From: Bradyrhizobium sp. CCBAU 53351
GTDB taxonomy: Bacteria > Pseudomonadota > Alphaproteobacteria > Rhizobiales > Xanthobacteraceae
Assembly: GCF_015291745.1 (NCBI RefSeq)
Contig: NZ_CP030059.1
Location: 2,693,501 to 2,757,500 of the forward strand
Direction of reading: 5' to 3'
Length of the DNA: 64,000 nt
This document shows positions 10,306 to 23,100 of the stretch, piece by piece. The notes beneath the pieces are model-generated. The model was not told the DNA's origin. It worked only from the letters and a program-made list of their open reading frames with translations, and did no database searches. Position 1 is the stretch's first letter. Every line of letters starts with the position of its first letter. The translations under genes were made by a program, and so were the position numbers.

Positions 10306-11055
10306 ATGCGCAAAATCTATCTCGTTCCGGCCGTCCTCGGCCTGCTCACCTCGTTTGCTGCCGGGCCGCTCGCGGCCCAGGGCGCCGTGCCGAAGCAGAA
10401 GGCTGCACCGGCACCCAAAGCCGCTGCTGCCGGGGCTCCTTCCGCAGCCGGCACGGCCGTCGCCGCCGGGACGAATTCGGCGGAGGCACCAGGCGCGGAC
10501 GACAAGATCAAGGCGATCGACGGCTTCCGCTCGGCGAAGTTCGGCATGAACGAGGCCGACGTCCGCGCGGCGATGGCGAAGGACTTCAGCGTCAGGCCCG
10601 AGGCCATCAAGGCGCAGGACAATGCGTCCGAGTTGACGCACAGCATCCTGCTGTCGGTTCCCGAGCTGCTGCCGAACGGCGGGACCGCCGAACTCTCCTA
10701 CGTGTTCGGCTACAAGTCCAAATTGCTGATCCAGGTCGGCGCGGTCTGGTCGAAGGGGACCGACACGGCGATGACGCCGGAGAAGCTGTTCTCCAACGCC
10801 AACATCCTGCGCGCCCATTTCATGGGCGAAGGCTTCAAGCCCGACTCCATCGCGGTCAACATGCCCGTCGCCGGCGGCATCGTGATGTTCCGCGGCAGCG
10901 ACGCCAGGGATCGCTCGGTGATCCTGTTGCTCCAGGGCACGTTCGAGAACAAGGAGAACAACCAACGCATGCTGACGCCGACCAGCCTGCTGCTGTTCTA
11001 CGTGGCCGACGCCAAGAGCCCCGACATCTTCAAGCTGCCGCCCGGCCAGTTCTGA
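10306..11055 (+). CDS. Small exported protein of unknown function at the adhesin locus
   Basis: A 249-residue protein with a clear signal peptide (MRKIYLVPAVLGLLTSFAAG, cleavage near LAAQG). A low-complexity Ala/Pro/Gly linker spans ~25-65, and a ~180-residue globular domain begins at IDGFRSAKFGMNEADVRAAM. The motif F(R/G)SAKFGM-x-E-x-x-V-x-x-A is typical of small periplasmic proteins that start with a 'gf-A-kFGms' repeat, but I do not recognise the family. The open frame starts at 10045; the ATG at 10306, with AAGG at 10297-10300, is chosen because it begins the signal peptide. It ends 66 bases before the giant adhesin and probably shares its transcript, so a role in adhesin export or surface assembly is possible. 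The 295 bases upstream hold no gene. Confidence 0.7.
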   Translation: MRKIYLVPAVLGLLTSFAAGPLAAQGAVPKQKAAPAPKAAAAGAPSAAGTAVAAGTNSAEAPGADDKIKAIDGFRSAKFGMNEADVRAAMAKDFSVRPEAIKAQDNASELTHSILLSVPELLPNGGTAELSYVFGYKSKLLIQVGAVWSKGTDTAMTPEKLFSNANILRAHFMGEGFKPDSIAVNMPVAGGIVMFRGSDARDRSVILLLQGTFENKENNQRMLTPTSLLLFYVADAKSPDIFKLPPGQF

Positions 11056-11121
11056 TGCCGGGCGCCGACATTCTCCCACCTGGTTGTGGATCGGCGCCAA
11101 TGCCGATGATGAGGATCTGAC

Positions 11122-14100
11122 ATGCGCGGGCCATCTGCGACGCGAGGCAATGACGACCTGACGACGCTGCGGAAGCTTTCCCGCTTCCGTTCGATGTCGC
11201 TGCTCTGCGCGATGCAGATGGTCTTCCTGCCGGTATACAGCGTTCGCGTCCGGGCGCAGACGGCGAACGTCATCCTCCCGGATGGGCGCACCGGGACCAG
11301 CCTTCAGACGTCCGGCAGCGTCACCAATGTCACGACGTCGACCGTCTCGGGCAACAGCGCCTTCAACTCGTTCTCGCAGTTCAGCGTCGGGCAGGGCAAC
11401 ACGGTCAACCTGCAACTGCCGACGGGCACGCAAAATCTCGTCAACATCGTTCGCGACGCGCCGGTCTACGTCAACGGCACGCTGAACTCCTACATGAACG
11501 GTGCGATCGGCGGCAACGTCTACTTCGCCGATCCCAAGGGCTTCGTGGTCGGCCGCAGCGGCGTGGTCAATGTCGGCAGCCTCAACGTCTCGACGCCGAC
11601 GCGCGAGTTCACGGACAGCCTGATCGGCGCGGGCGGGCAGATCAACCAATCGGCGGTCGGCAACCTCATGGCGGGCTCGTTCCCGGTCTCGCCGGACGGC
11701 AATATCCGCATCTATGGTCGCATCAACGCCCAGGACGGCGTACGCCTGACCGGGCAGAACGTCTATGTCGGCGGCGCCAGCCAGCGCGACATCGCCAATC
11801 TCGACCATGCCGCGAAGTTCGCAGCCTCGGTCAATTCCAAGGGCCTGCGTAGCGCCAGCGCGATCACCGTCAGCAACGGCTCGATCCATATCGGCGCCGT
11901 CAGCAACGCTCGCGTCAACGGGCGCCTGACCGCGCACAGCAAGACCGCGACGCCGAGCAACATCACCGTTCAGGCCGGCAACAATATCGATGTCGGCAAG
12001 AACGCCAGGCTGAACATCGCGAGCAAGACCGGCGATGCCGGCGAGATCCGCCTGAAGGCGACGCAAAACCTGACCGTGGCGGGCGGCGCCAGGTTCAATG
12101 CGAGTTCGATGACGGGCAACGCCGGTCTCGTGGACTTCAGCGCGAACGGGATCATCGGCGTGGGCAGGGGCGTTGCAATCAACCTTGCCGCGCCGAACGG
12201 CAAGGCGGGCACGCTGCTGTTCGATCCGACCGACGTGGTGGTCGGCGATGCCGGTCAGGGCGACACCGGCGTGACCTTGTCGAACAGCTCGATCGCGAAT
12301 GCGCTCGCGGGGCTCAGTGCCGGTGCCGACTACCTCATTCAAGCGGACAACTCCATCACGCTCGCTGCGCATGCGGTGATCGATGCCCGCCGCCTCGATG
12401 GCTCCGGCCATTCCACCGGAAACGCCAACAACGTCATCATCGATGCGCCGAACATCGATATCAGGAACGGGGCGCAGATCCTGGCGCAGACGGTCAATTT
12501 CGGCGGAACCAACTACGCCGACGGCAACGTCACGCTGAGGGCAACCGCGAGCGACATCAAGCTGTCCGGCCAGGCCACCGCTGCGACGGCGATCACCGTC
12601 GACGGCAAGATCACCGGCGGCACCGTCTCGATCACCGCGACGTCGACGGCGGTGTCGAGCTTCCTGGACGGTTCGCTGGCCGGCGATTTCGCGCTCGTCG
12701 GCTCGACACTTGCCGCCTCTCTGCTCGGGCTCAATGGCGGCTATGTCGCGGCCAGCGCCACGGCGACCATCAACATCAACAGCCACGCCGACATCAACGG
12801 CCGTGGCGACGTCACCATTTCGGCGCATACATCGGAGACCGCCTCGGATCCCGCGATCGCCTCCACCTTGCTCGGCAGTCTCACGCCGGTTGCCGCCGGC
12901 GTGGTCGTCGGCAAGATCGACGGCACCGCCACCACCAACGTCGCCTCGGGTGCGACGATCAACGCCGGCGATAACCTCGAGATCAAGGCGCTCAATGATG
13001 CGACCATCGCTGTCTCTGCCCTCGCGGCATCGACGAGCGCACAGATCGTCCCGACGGTGGCCTATTCCAAGGGATCGGTGACCACGATCGCCAACGTCGA
13101 GAGCGGCGCGCATCTTGCGGCGGGCACGGTGAGCACGAGCGGCAGCACCTTGAAGGTGCGCGCGATCAACAACAATTCGTTCTCAACCAGCGCGACGTCG
13201 GTTGCTGCACCCGGATTGGGGGCGAGCGGCGCCGTCGGCGGCGCGTTCGCCATCAGCGACATCACGACGTCCGTGACCGCGACGCTCGGCGCATCGCTCG
13301 GAACCGATACCGCCAACCGGATGAACGGTTCCGTGCTGGTCGAGGCGACGTCCGACACGACGAGCAATTCCACGATGGCTTCGTCCATCGCCGGCCTGCC
13401 GGCGCTGATCGCGGCGATCGAGAGAGGACTGCGTTCCGTCACCGCGCCGACGTCGATCATCCAGGACCACATGTCCTCGCTAGTGCCGCTGAACTTCAAT
13501 TTCAAGGCCGCAGGCGCGCTTTCCCTGGCCAACAGTACGCAGAGTGCGACCGCTGCGATCGCGCAAAACCCGAGCAGCGGCGCGCCAAGCATCTATGCCA
13601 GCGGCAACGTCGCCGTCGCCAGCAACGTCATCGATCGCGGCGTTCGCAGCAACGCGACGGCCAGCGCCATCACGAAGGACGTGGTGTCCGGCGAGAGCAC
13701 GGCCATCAGCGCGGCCGTCGCCTGGGGCAATTTCACCCACAACTCGAATGCTTATGTCGGCAACGGAACCCTGATCAACGCGGCGAACATCGCCGTTGAC
13801 GCCACCACCGAATTGCCCATCACCAACACCTGGCTGAAATGGGATGGGCTCGGCGCGGTTCTGAGCCACCTCAACGGCAGTCTCGGCGTCGGGGGCAACA
13901 TCCTGACCAGCTATGCCAACGCCACGGCGGACGCGGGCGACACGATCGGCATCGCCGGCTCGCTGAACCATTTCGTCGTGAACAACAACACGACGGCGTG
14001 GGTCGCCGGCAGCGCGAACCTGACGGCAACCTGCGCCGCGGCGGCCTGCGGCAGTGGCACCGGCTGGTCGGTCGGAATGGACAATGGCGACCTCCACACC

Positions 14101-17100
14101 TACGACACCAGCATTCAGGTTGCGGCGACCACGACGACCGCGTCGATCGACGCCGCCGGCAATGTCGGTACGCTCGGCTTCCTGACCGGCAACACGTCGG
14201 GCGGCTCTTCGGTCGGCGGCGCGCTCAATCTCGTCCAGTTCAACACCAACACCATTGCCGGCGTCTCGGACCGCGCGACGCTCCGGGCGGCGGACGACAT
14301 CGCCGTCAACGCGATCACGTCGGACCAGTTCGTCGCCGTCGCGCCGTCGTCCGGCAAGGCCGCGGGCGCGCTGGCGCTGAACGGCATTACCTCGCTCGGC
14401 TTCCTGAACAACACGACGCATGCGTCAATCTCCAGCCAAGCCACTGTCTATGCCCCGACCGTCAATATCCTGGCACAGCAGGATCTGTCGGTCGTGACAC
14501 TGGCCGGCGCGATGAGCCGAAACACCAGCGGCGGTTCGGCCGTCGGGTTGGCTGTCGCCTATCTCGGTGCAAACACCGACACCTCCGCCTATATCGGGGA
14601 CAATCATTCCGACATCCGGCCGGGGCCGTTCAGCGCCGACGATCCGTTTGCCGGCAATGGCGGCGGCAGCGGAGCCGTCAACGTCGACAATCTCACGCTC
14701 AGCGCGACCACCTCGGGGCGCATCACGGCAGCGGCCGTCGCAGCATCGATCTCCGAGCCGCAGGCGTCCAGTTTCTCCGACAAGGCGGGCGCTGCCGGGG
14801 CAGGCGCGACCGGAGGGGCCGCGGGCGTGGCGACGGCCGCGAGCAAGATCGGCTCGTCCTCGGGATCGAGCACCGAAGGCTTCAGCATCGATCTCGCCGG
14901 CAGCTCGTCGATCAGCGATGTCGCACTCGGCACCAGCGCCTATATCAGGAACACGGCGGTCAACAAGTTCACCACGACTGGGACCGTGGTGACCAACACG
15001 ATCGTCCAGGCGCTGAACGACACCATGCTCAACAATGGGTCCGGCTCCGCGGCGCTCAATCTAGCCGGAGCATCCGCTCAAGGGGCCGCGATCGGCGGCG
15101 CGATCGCCGCGGCGATGTCGAACAATGCGACGCTCGCCTATATCTACGGCACCACCCTGAGCGACCAGAGTTCGGTGACGGTGCAGGCGCTCAATGGCGG
15201 CTCGGAGACCGTCGTCGCGCTCGGCGTGGCGGGATCGAAATCCAATGCCGCGTCACTGTCGGCCTCCGTCGGCATCGTCACGGACAGTGCCAACGCCTAT
15301 ATCGAGAGCTCGACGGTCACGGGCCAGTCCTCCGGCGTCAATCGCGCGCTCGAGGTCGATGCCTACCAGACCACGAACATCGCGATTGGTGGTGGCTCGC
15401 TCTACATATCGGGTGGCCAGGCCGGCGTCGGCATCGGCCTGACCTATGCGTCGGTCGCCGATCCCACGGGCGGCAACGCGACAGATGCGCATATCCGCAG
15501 CACGTCGATCTCGAACTACGACACCCTGCTGGTGTTGGCCGACAGCGCCAGCGTGATTGCGGCCGGTGCGGCCTCGGGCGGGGCGGGGTCCAACGGGCTT
15601 GCCGGTGCGATCGTCGTCAGCGAGATCGCGCCGACCACGACGGCCTACATCAACAGCGGCGCGACGGTGAACATCAATGTCGGTGGCGTGACGGTGCTGG
15701 CCGACAGCGGCGCCGTCTCGGCGCTGGACACCGCGCTCGGCAACCTCGTCAAGAAGTCGAACAACAACCATCTCGCCACCGACACCTGCACGGTCGCTGG
15801 CGGCACGGGCGGGCAGAACTGCATCGACTTCAGCGCGGCCGCGCTCAACGACGGCACGGGCAATGGTCCCGGCGCTAGCATCGTCTCCGTTGCGGGTCTC
15901 ATCCAGGCCGGCAAGAACAATGCGGGCGCCTCGATTGTCTACAACACCATCGCCACCACGCATTCGGCCTACATAGCCAACGTGCTGATGTCGGCCCCGG
16001 GCAATGTCCGCGTCAGCGCGGTCGATTCCTCGAAGATCCAGGCGGTTACGATCGGGTTCGGCCTTGCGACCGGCCAGTTTGCCGGCGTCGGCGGCACAAC
16101 GATAAGCTCGATCGCCAACACCGTTTCGGCCGCCATCGGCAACAACCTGTCGAGCGCGTCGCAATCCTCCGTCACCGGACGCAACATATCCGTCAACGCG
16201 ACCGACAATTCCAGCATCACCGGCACCGCCGCCATTGCGGGCGCCTCGACGCAAGGCAGCGCCGCGGGCCTGGCGCTGGTCTACAGCAGCATCGCCAACA
16301 ATGTCAGTGCCGGCGTCACCGGCTCCAAGCTGACCGCCTCGGGCAATGTCGGGGTCAACGCGAACTCGAATGCCAGCATTTCGACCGTCGCCGTCGGCAT
16401 TGCGATGTCCTCGCAGGTGGGCCTCGCCGGCTCGGTCGCCACCAACCTGATGGGGACCAGCGTCACCGCCAGCATCACCGCCGCCGGCGCCAACGGCATC
16501 AACGGGGCCGACGTCACCGCCACCAACAATGTCGGCGTGATCGCCGGCAACAACGACAAGGCGGCCGTGTTCGCGGGTGCCTTGTCGATCAGCAAGGGCG
16601 CCGCCGGCGGCGCCGGCTCGCTGGTGACCAACCAGATCACCGGAACCACCGCGGCCTATATCACGGGCGCGAACACCAAGGTTGACGCGCTCGGGACCAG
16701 CTCCACCGATACGCTGTCGGTCAACAACGGCACGCTGGTCCACGCCTTCGACCTCGGCACCGCCCATGCGCCGACCGACACCACGCCCGATCTCTCCGAG
16801 AACCAGGACATCGTCCGCGGCCTTGCCGTGGTGGCGAGCTCGCATCAGGCGGTCGTGACCAACGTCGCTTCGGTCGCCGCGAGCGGCGGCATCTCGATCA
16901 TGATCAACCCCATCACCAACGTGATGAGCGGGGCGACGCGGGCCTATATCGACAGCGCGGCCATCGACACGCGCCTGACCTCCTCGACGCTCAAGCCGCA
17001 GATCGAAGTGGCGGCGTCGAGCTTCTCCTATTCCGGCGCGTTCGGCGCCGGCATCGCCTACGGCAGCAGCGTCGGCGGTGGTGCGACGATTGTCTCGACG

Positions 17101-20100
17101 ACGATGTCGCGCGAGACCGTCGCCTATATCACCAATGCCACGGTCGGCGGCGTGCAGTCGTCGAGCGAGACGGTCGGCGCCGTCACCGTGAAAGCCAACG
17201 CGGAGCAGGATGCATCCTCGATCGCGATCGGCTTCAACACCGGCTCGGTCGGGCTCAACGTGTTCCAGGCGACGACGGAGGCCTATGTCGACGGCGGCGG
17301 GCTGACGGCCTCGTCTCTGACGGTGAACGCCAACAGCAACACCGGCATCTTCTCCGCGAATGGGTCCGGCGCCTATGGCAGCCAGGCCGCGATCGGCGCG
17401 GCGTTCCTTGTCCAGGTCTCCGCGAACCGCACGCTGGCCTATGTCGGCGACGAGTTCCACTATGAGGGCGGCAGCGCGCCGCACACGACCGCGCTCAATT
17501 TGAGCGGCGCGCTCGACGTCGAGGCCAAGACCAAGAATCGTTTCGAGGCCTATGCGATCGGCGGCGCGCTCTCGACCGGCACGGCGGCGATCGCCGGCAT
17601 GGCCAACATCGAGGTCGCCAACAACACCACCATCGCCGGCGTGTACGACACCACGCTGCAGGGGGTGACGGGAGACGCCGCCGGTGCGGTGACGATCAAC
17701 GCCAACGAGGACGTTGCGATCAAGGAGATCGCCGGCGCGCTTGCCGTGGGCGCAAGCGGGGCAGGGGTTGGCGTCGGCGCCGCGGCCAACGTCATCGTGT
17801 TCAAGAGCCGGACCGTTGCGGAGAGCTGGAACAGCAACCTGAATTCGTCCGGGGCGGTCAACGTCACCGCGCTCAGCACCAAGGAGGTGCTGTCCTACGC
17901 GGTGACCGCCGGCATCGGCGGCAGCGTCGGCATCGGCGCGACGGTCGGCGTCATCATCATCGGCACCAACACCGCTGATGCCGACACCCAGGGCCAGCAG
18001 ACCGGCCAGCTCAACCAGAACGGCAACGGCACCATCGCGTCCGTGAACAGCGGCACCAGCAGCACGCATGGCAGCGACGCCGTCGCCAGCGGCACCGCCG
18101 GCAATCCGAACAGCGCCAATGTCAGCTCGACCTATGATGTCAGTGGTGTGCTGAGCGGCGGCAGCGATGTCGTCGTCGCACAGATCGCAGGCGGCCACGT
18201 CACGAGCACCACTCAGGTCAACGTCGTTGCGACCAGCGCTAACGCGGCCAAGATGTACCTGCTCGGCGCCGGCTTTGCCAAGAATGTCGGCATCGGTGCC
18301 GGCATCGGCTACACCAGCGTCAACAGCACCGTGGTGGCCAATCTGAGCGACTACGGACGCAATCGCTCCGGCGTGCTGGAGGCGGCGGATACGCCCTTGG
18401 TCGTCTCGGCGCCTTCCGTCAGCGTGGCGGCGGCGGTCAAGGACGCCGATACCGGACCTTATAGCGGCAAGACCATCGACACCGAGGCGATCGCCGGTGG
18501 TGCGGCGCTTTACTTCGGCGCCCAAGCCGCCGTGGCGGTCGGCAATGTCACCAATACCGTGGCGGCGCTGCTCGGCGGTCAGATCACCGGCACGGGCGGG
18601 ACCGGCGCTGCCGTCATGGCGCAGGATACCACGACCCAGGTGGTCTTCACGGGCGGTGTCTCCGCCGGTGCTGTCGCCGTCGGCGCTTCGGTCGCGACGG
18701 CTAGCCGGACCAGCTCGGTCGCAGCGCGGGTCTTGAACGGTGCCACCATCAGCACCTCGCAATTGTTGGTTGGCGCTGCCGGGGCAGGCACCCTGAGCAC
18801 GACGGCAACCGCACTCGGCGGCGGCATCGTCGCCGGCTCGGGTGCGGACGCGGAGGCGACGGAGAACTCCTCGGTGCTCGCGGAGATCGGCGCCAGCGCC
18901 TCGATCACGACGTCCGCGAGCGGGATCGGCACGCTGGTGTCGGCAGCGATCGCGCCGAATCTGTCGAGCGAGGCGATCGGCGTTTCGGTCGGCGGCGGTG
19001 CCGTCGGCGTCGCCATCGCACAGTCCACGGTCGGCGCCACGGTGACGGCCGATGTCGGCGACGGCGTCAGCTTCTCGGGCGGTGCGCTCGACGTGAGCGC
19101 CAAGGCGCTGGTTCCGACCAGTGGTACGACGACCTGGGCCAAGGCGCTCGCCGGCGGCGGCGGCTCGCTGATCGGCGCGCAGGGCAGCTACGCCAAGGCG
19201 TCGCAGAACGCGACCGTGAGTGCCTATGGCGGGGTGGGGATCAGGCTGCCCAACGCCAACGTGACGATCGAGGCTGAAAACGACAGCGCGCAATACGCCG
19301 AGGCGACCGGCCTTTCGACCGGGTTCCTGGCGCTCGGCGCCACCGTCGCGCAGACGTCATCCAGCGCGCACACCTATGCCTATCTGGGCGCGCCTGCGGA
19401 CATGGATGGCCTCAACCACGGCAATTACACGGGCGTCCTCTGGATCAAGGCCACCGGCACGGATGCCAACCTGTCCAACGCGAAGGTCGGCGCGGGCGGC
19501 ACCTATGCCGGCGCGGCGGCGGTCGCCACCACCAGCTCGTCCGCGGTGACCAATGCGCGGTTCGACGGCGGTGCGACGGACGACACGCTCTATTTCGGCG
19601 GCTTCCGCATCGACGCCAAGCACACCACGAATTACCTCGCGAGCGGCGACGCCTACCAGGCGTCCACGGCCGGCGTGTCCGCCGGCAAGGCGCGGAACGA
19701 CGTCGACTCCACCACCACGGCGGAGGTCGGACCGCATCTGATCATCAACTCGGCGGGCGGCGACATCGTCGTCATCGCCAACGACATCGTCAACCAGGCC
19801 GGCGGCGGTGCGCGTTCGGGTTCCGGCGGCTCGTTCTCGGGAGCGGCCGCGCTCAGCGAGTCCTATGTGACGCAGACCGTCACCACCAATATCGGCGCCG
19901 GCACGGTGTTGAGCCTCAACGACGATCCCAGGACCTCGACCGCGGTGATCAACATCGAGGCCTACAACACGCTGAACACCAACGACACCGCGAGCCTCGC
20001 CACCGCCAGCTTCTTCGCCGGCGGCGGTGCCGAATCCAACATGACGGCGAATGCCACGCTCGCGGTCAACATCAACGCCCGCCAGCTGTTCAGTGCCGGC

Positions 20101-23100
20101 AAGATCTATGTCGGCACGGCGGCGAAGATGGCGGCGTCCAACAATGCCAATGCCAGCCTCTACGGCGCGATCGCTGGCGTCGGCGCCAGCACCAACAGCT
20201 GGGTTCACGCCAACCAGTCCGTCAATGTCGGCGCGGGCACGAAGATCGTGGCCTGGCGCGACATCGCCATCTATGCCGGTCTTGCCGGCGACGGCTCGGT
20301 CTTCAGTAGCGTGCAGGCGATTGCGACGACGGTGGTCTACAACAACACCGCCATTCCGATCTCGACGCTGTACCGCGGAACGGCCAATGCCGACGACACC
20401 ACGAGCCTGACGCTCGCGCCCACCTCGAGCGTGCTGGGCGCCCGAAATATCTATCTGGGCGCCACGCAGGGGCAGGTCACGGCCGTCGGCAACGGCAGCA
20501 ACTACAATCCGTATCTGGACATCTTCAGCGCCAAGAACAGCGACAACCACAGCCACACCAGCGGCACCGGCGACGTCGCGCTCAACGGCCTCGTGGTGGC
20601 CGGCATCAACAACGACTTGACGATCACGATCGACCTCGGCGCGAGCACGCCGACCCTGAGCACGACCAGCCCGTATTCCGCGCTGACTCTGGAGTCCGTT
20701 TCCGACGTCAATCACTTCAATCCGGTGATGAGCTGGAACCACCAGACGGTCCAGTACACCACCATCGGCAGCTTCAATCCCTATCAGCTGGTGGTTAACC
20801 AGCTGGCGACGCTGACCGGCCTCTCCGAGGCACAGGTTCGCTCCCAGCTCGCAGCCGCGACGCCCACCAATCCCGCCACGATGTCGCCTTCGGGCACCGA
20901 TCCGACCGGCGACATCCAGCGCCAGATCGACACCCTGATCAAGCAAGCGCCATTCACCTCCGACGCGCCCGGCAACGCCTTCGCATTCGGCGACATCCTG
21001 GTCTCCGCCGGCAACGTCTCGATCCTGGCGCAGAAGCTGACCGGTAACAGCGGCACCAATCCGGCCGCGCCCGCGGTCATCGCGCGCAGCTCGCCCTTGA
21101 TCAAGATCGAGAACAAGGGCCTCGACTTCATGAGCCTCGGCAACCTCACGGTCACCGACGTGAGCGGAGGCAACATCACCTACCGCCAGATCGACCATGT
21201 CGATCCGGATTCGCACTCCAACGTGACCTTCACCGCGATGCCTAGCGCCTCGCCCGTGATCGACGTCTCGGCCACCTACAACCGCCTGGATCCCGACAGC
21301 GGCCAGGGCATCGACCAGAACGGCAACGTGCTGACCCGCACGCCCGACATCTATTTCAACGGAGCCGTCAACAACCCGAACGGCCTGCTCAAGGTCGTCA
21401 ACAACCTCGGCAGTGTGGTCGCATCGAAGTCGCTCAGCGCTGCGACCGTGCAGATCGTGGTGCCCAAGGGCACGTTCACCTTCCTCGGCGGCATCGGCAG
21501 CTTCTACGACAGCAGCAGTGCGGTCACCTCGCAATGGGCGAGCACCGAAAACAGGCCGGAAGACGCGCTGACGGCGGTGATGACGGCGGCGACCTATCTC
21601 GGCGCCTATGGCGACTACTACACCGCTCCGCACATCGGCTCGGGAGGCGATCACCCGTACTTCTATTATTGCTGCGCCGACGGCAGCCACGGCATTTATC
21701 AGCCCGTCGGCAACGCCGACGCCAGCACGATCTTCACCGCGCGCATGCTGATGACGTATTACGACGGCACCTCGCTCTACTCGGCGATATTCCTGCCGAT
21801 GGGCCAGGGCGCGCCGGGCAACGGCAATCCCAACGCCGGCAGCGTGCCGAGCGTCAGCACGCTCCAGCAAATCGAGGGGCCGACCAGTCAGGTGATCTCG
21901 ACTGCGCCGTGGGAGAAGACGACCTACGACGGCCGCAACGTCTACGCTGATAGCGGTCCGTACAAGACGCCGTTCAACTGCGCGGGCTGCTCGGCCTTCT
22001 TCCAGGTCATCAACATCCAGCCGGATGCGATCACGCCCAAGACCGCTGAGACACCGGCCACCGTGACGGATACCCGGACCATCAGCGCCCAGGCGGTCAT
22101 CATTTCGGCCTCGGTGATCAACATCAACGGCACCATCCAGGCCGGCTCGAGCAGCAATTACTCGGTCAATATCGGCGCCGACGCGGCGCAGCAGGTCACG
22201 AATCTCAAGAACAACAGCGCTGCCTTCGCCCAGGCCCAGGCCAACGCGCGGAACGGCAGCTATGTCGACATCTCAGGGGCCAACCTGACGACGTCGGGCA
22301 CCGGCGATGTCAAGATCGGCGTCAAGTACAACGCTCTCACCGACCAGTTCATGCTGAACGGCGTGGTGCAGGGCGCGGGCGGCTATGTTTATCTGAACGG
22401 CAAGATCATCTCGACCTCGACCGACAATACCCAGACCCAGGGCAACATCGAGATCAAGGGCGGCGCCGGCACGATCACGGTCAACAACACGAGCGGGCTT
22501 GCGCTCGTCACCAACACCATCAACACCGGTGCCAGCGCCCAGAGCGTGGTCGAGATCGTCGACCAGCTCCAGGGCAAGACGACGTGGTATGTCTACGATC
22601 CCAAGGCGGCGAGCAACCAGCAGGTCACGAAATACGAGACCAACAGCGTCACTGCGGCCGCGGTCGACCCGTCGATGATTACATCCAGGACTGGTACGGC
22701 AGGCATCCAGTACGCGACGCAGGCGAACATGCTCTATCAGTGGGTCGACACCGCGACACTGGATCGCCCGACCAACAGCACGCAGTTCGACTACGGCTGG
22801 CACTTCACGCCCAATCAGGCCACCGGGGCGAACTGGACCACCACGACCAGCCTGGTTTCCGGCGTGCAGGGCAGCAACTACCAAAAGGTTACCACTGCGA
22901 CCGGCAGTTATCACTGGGCTGACGGCGTCGACTCACAAGGCAATCCCAATCCGCTCGGCACGCATCCGGACAAGTGTTGCGGCGCGGACGCGCAATTCAA
23001 CTGGTACCAGCAGATCTACGATCATTTGACGCTCACGCTGACCAACACGGTCAAGGCGTCGAACCCGATCAACATCAAGTTCACCGGCGGCGGCAACAGC

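Noticed and set aside
10102..13113. 1,003-codon minus-strand open frame across the small exported protein and adhesin start
   Set aside because: It is antisense to a signal-peptide protein and the TPS domain and has no recognisable motif.
15253..19293. 1,346-codon minus-strand open frame inside the adhesin gene
   Set aside because: Same artefact: composition dominated by Arg, Gly, Asp and Ala, no ribosome binding site or domain, and entirely within the adhesin frame.
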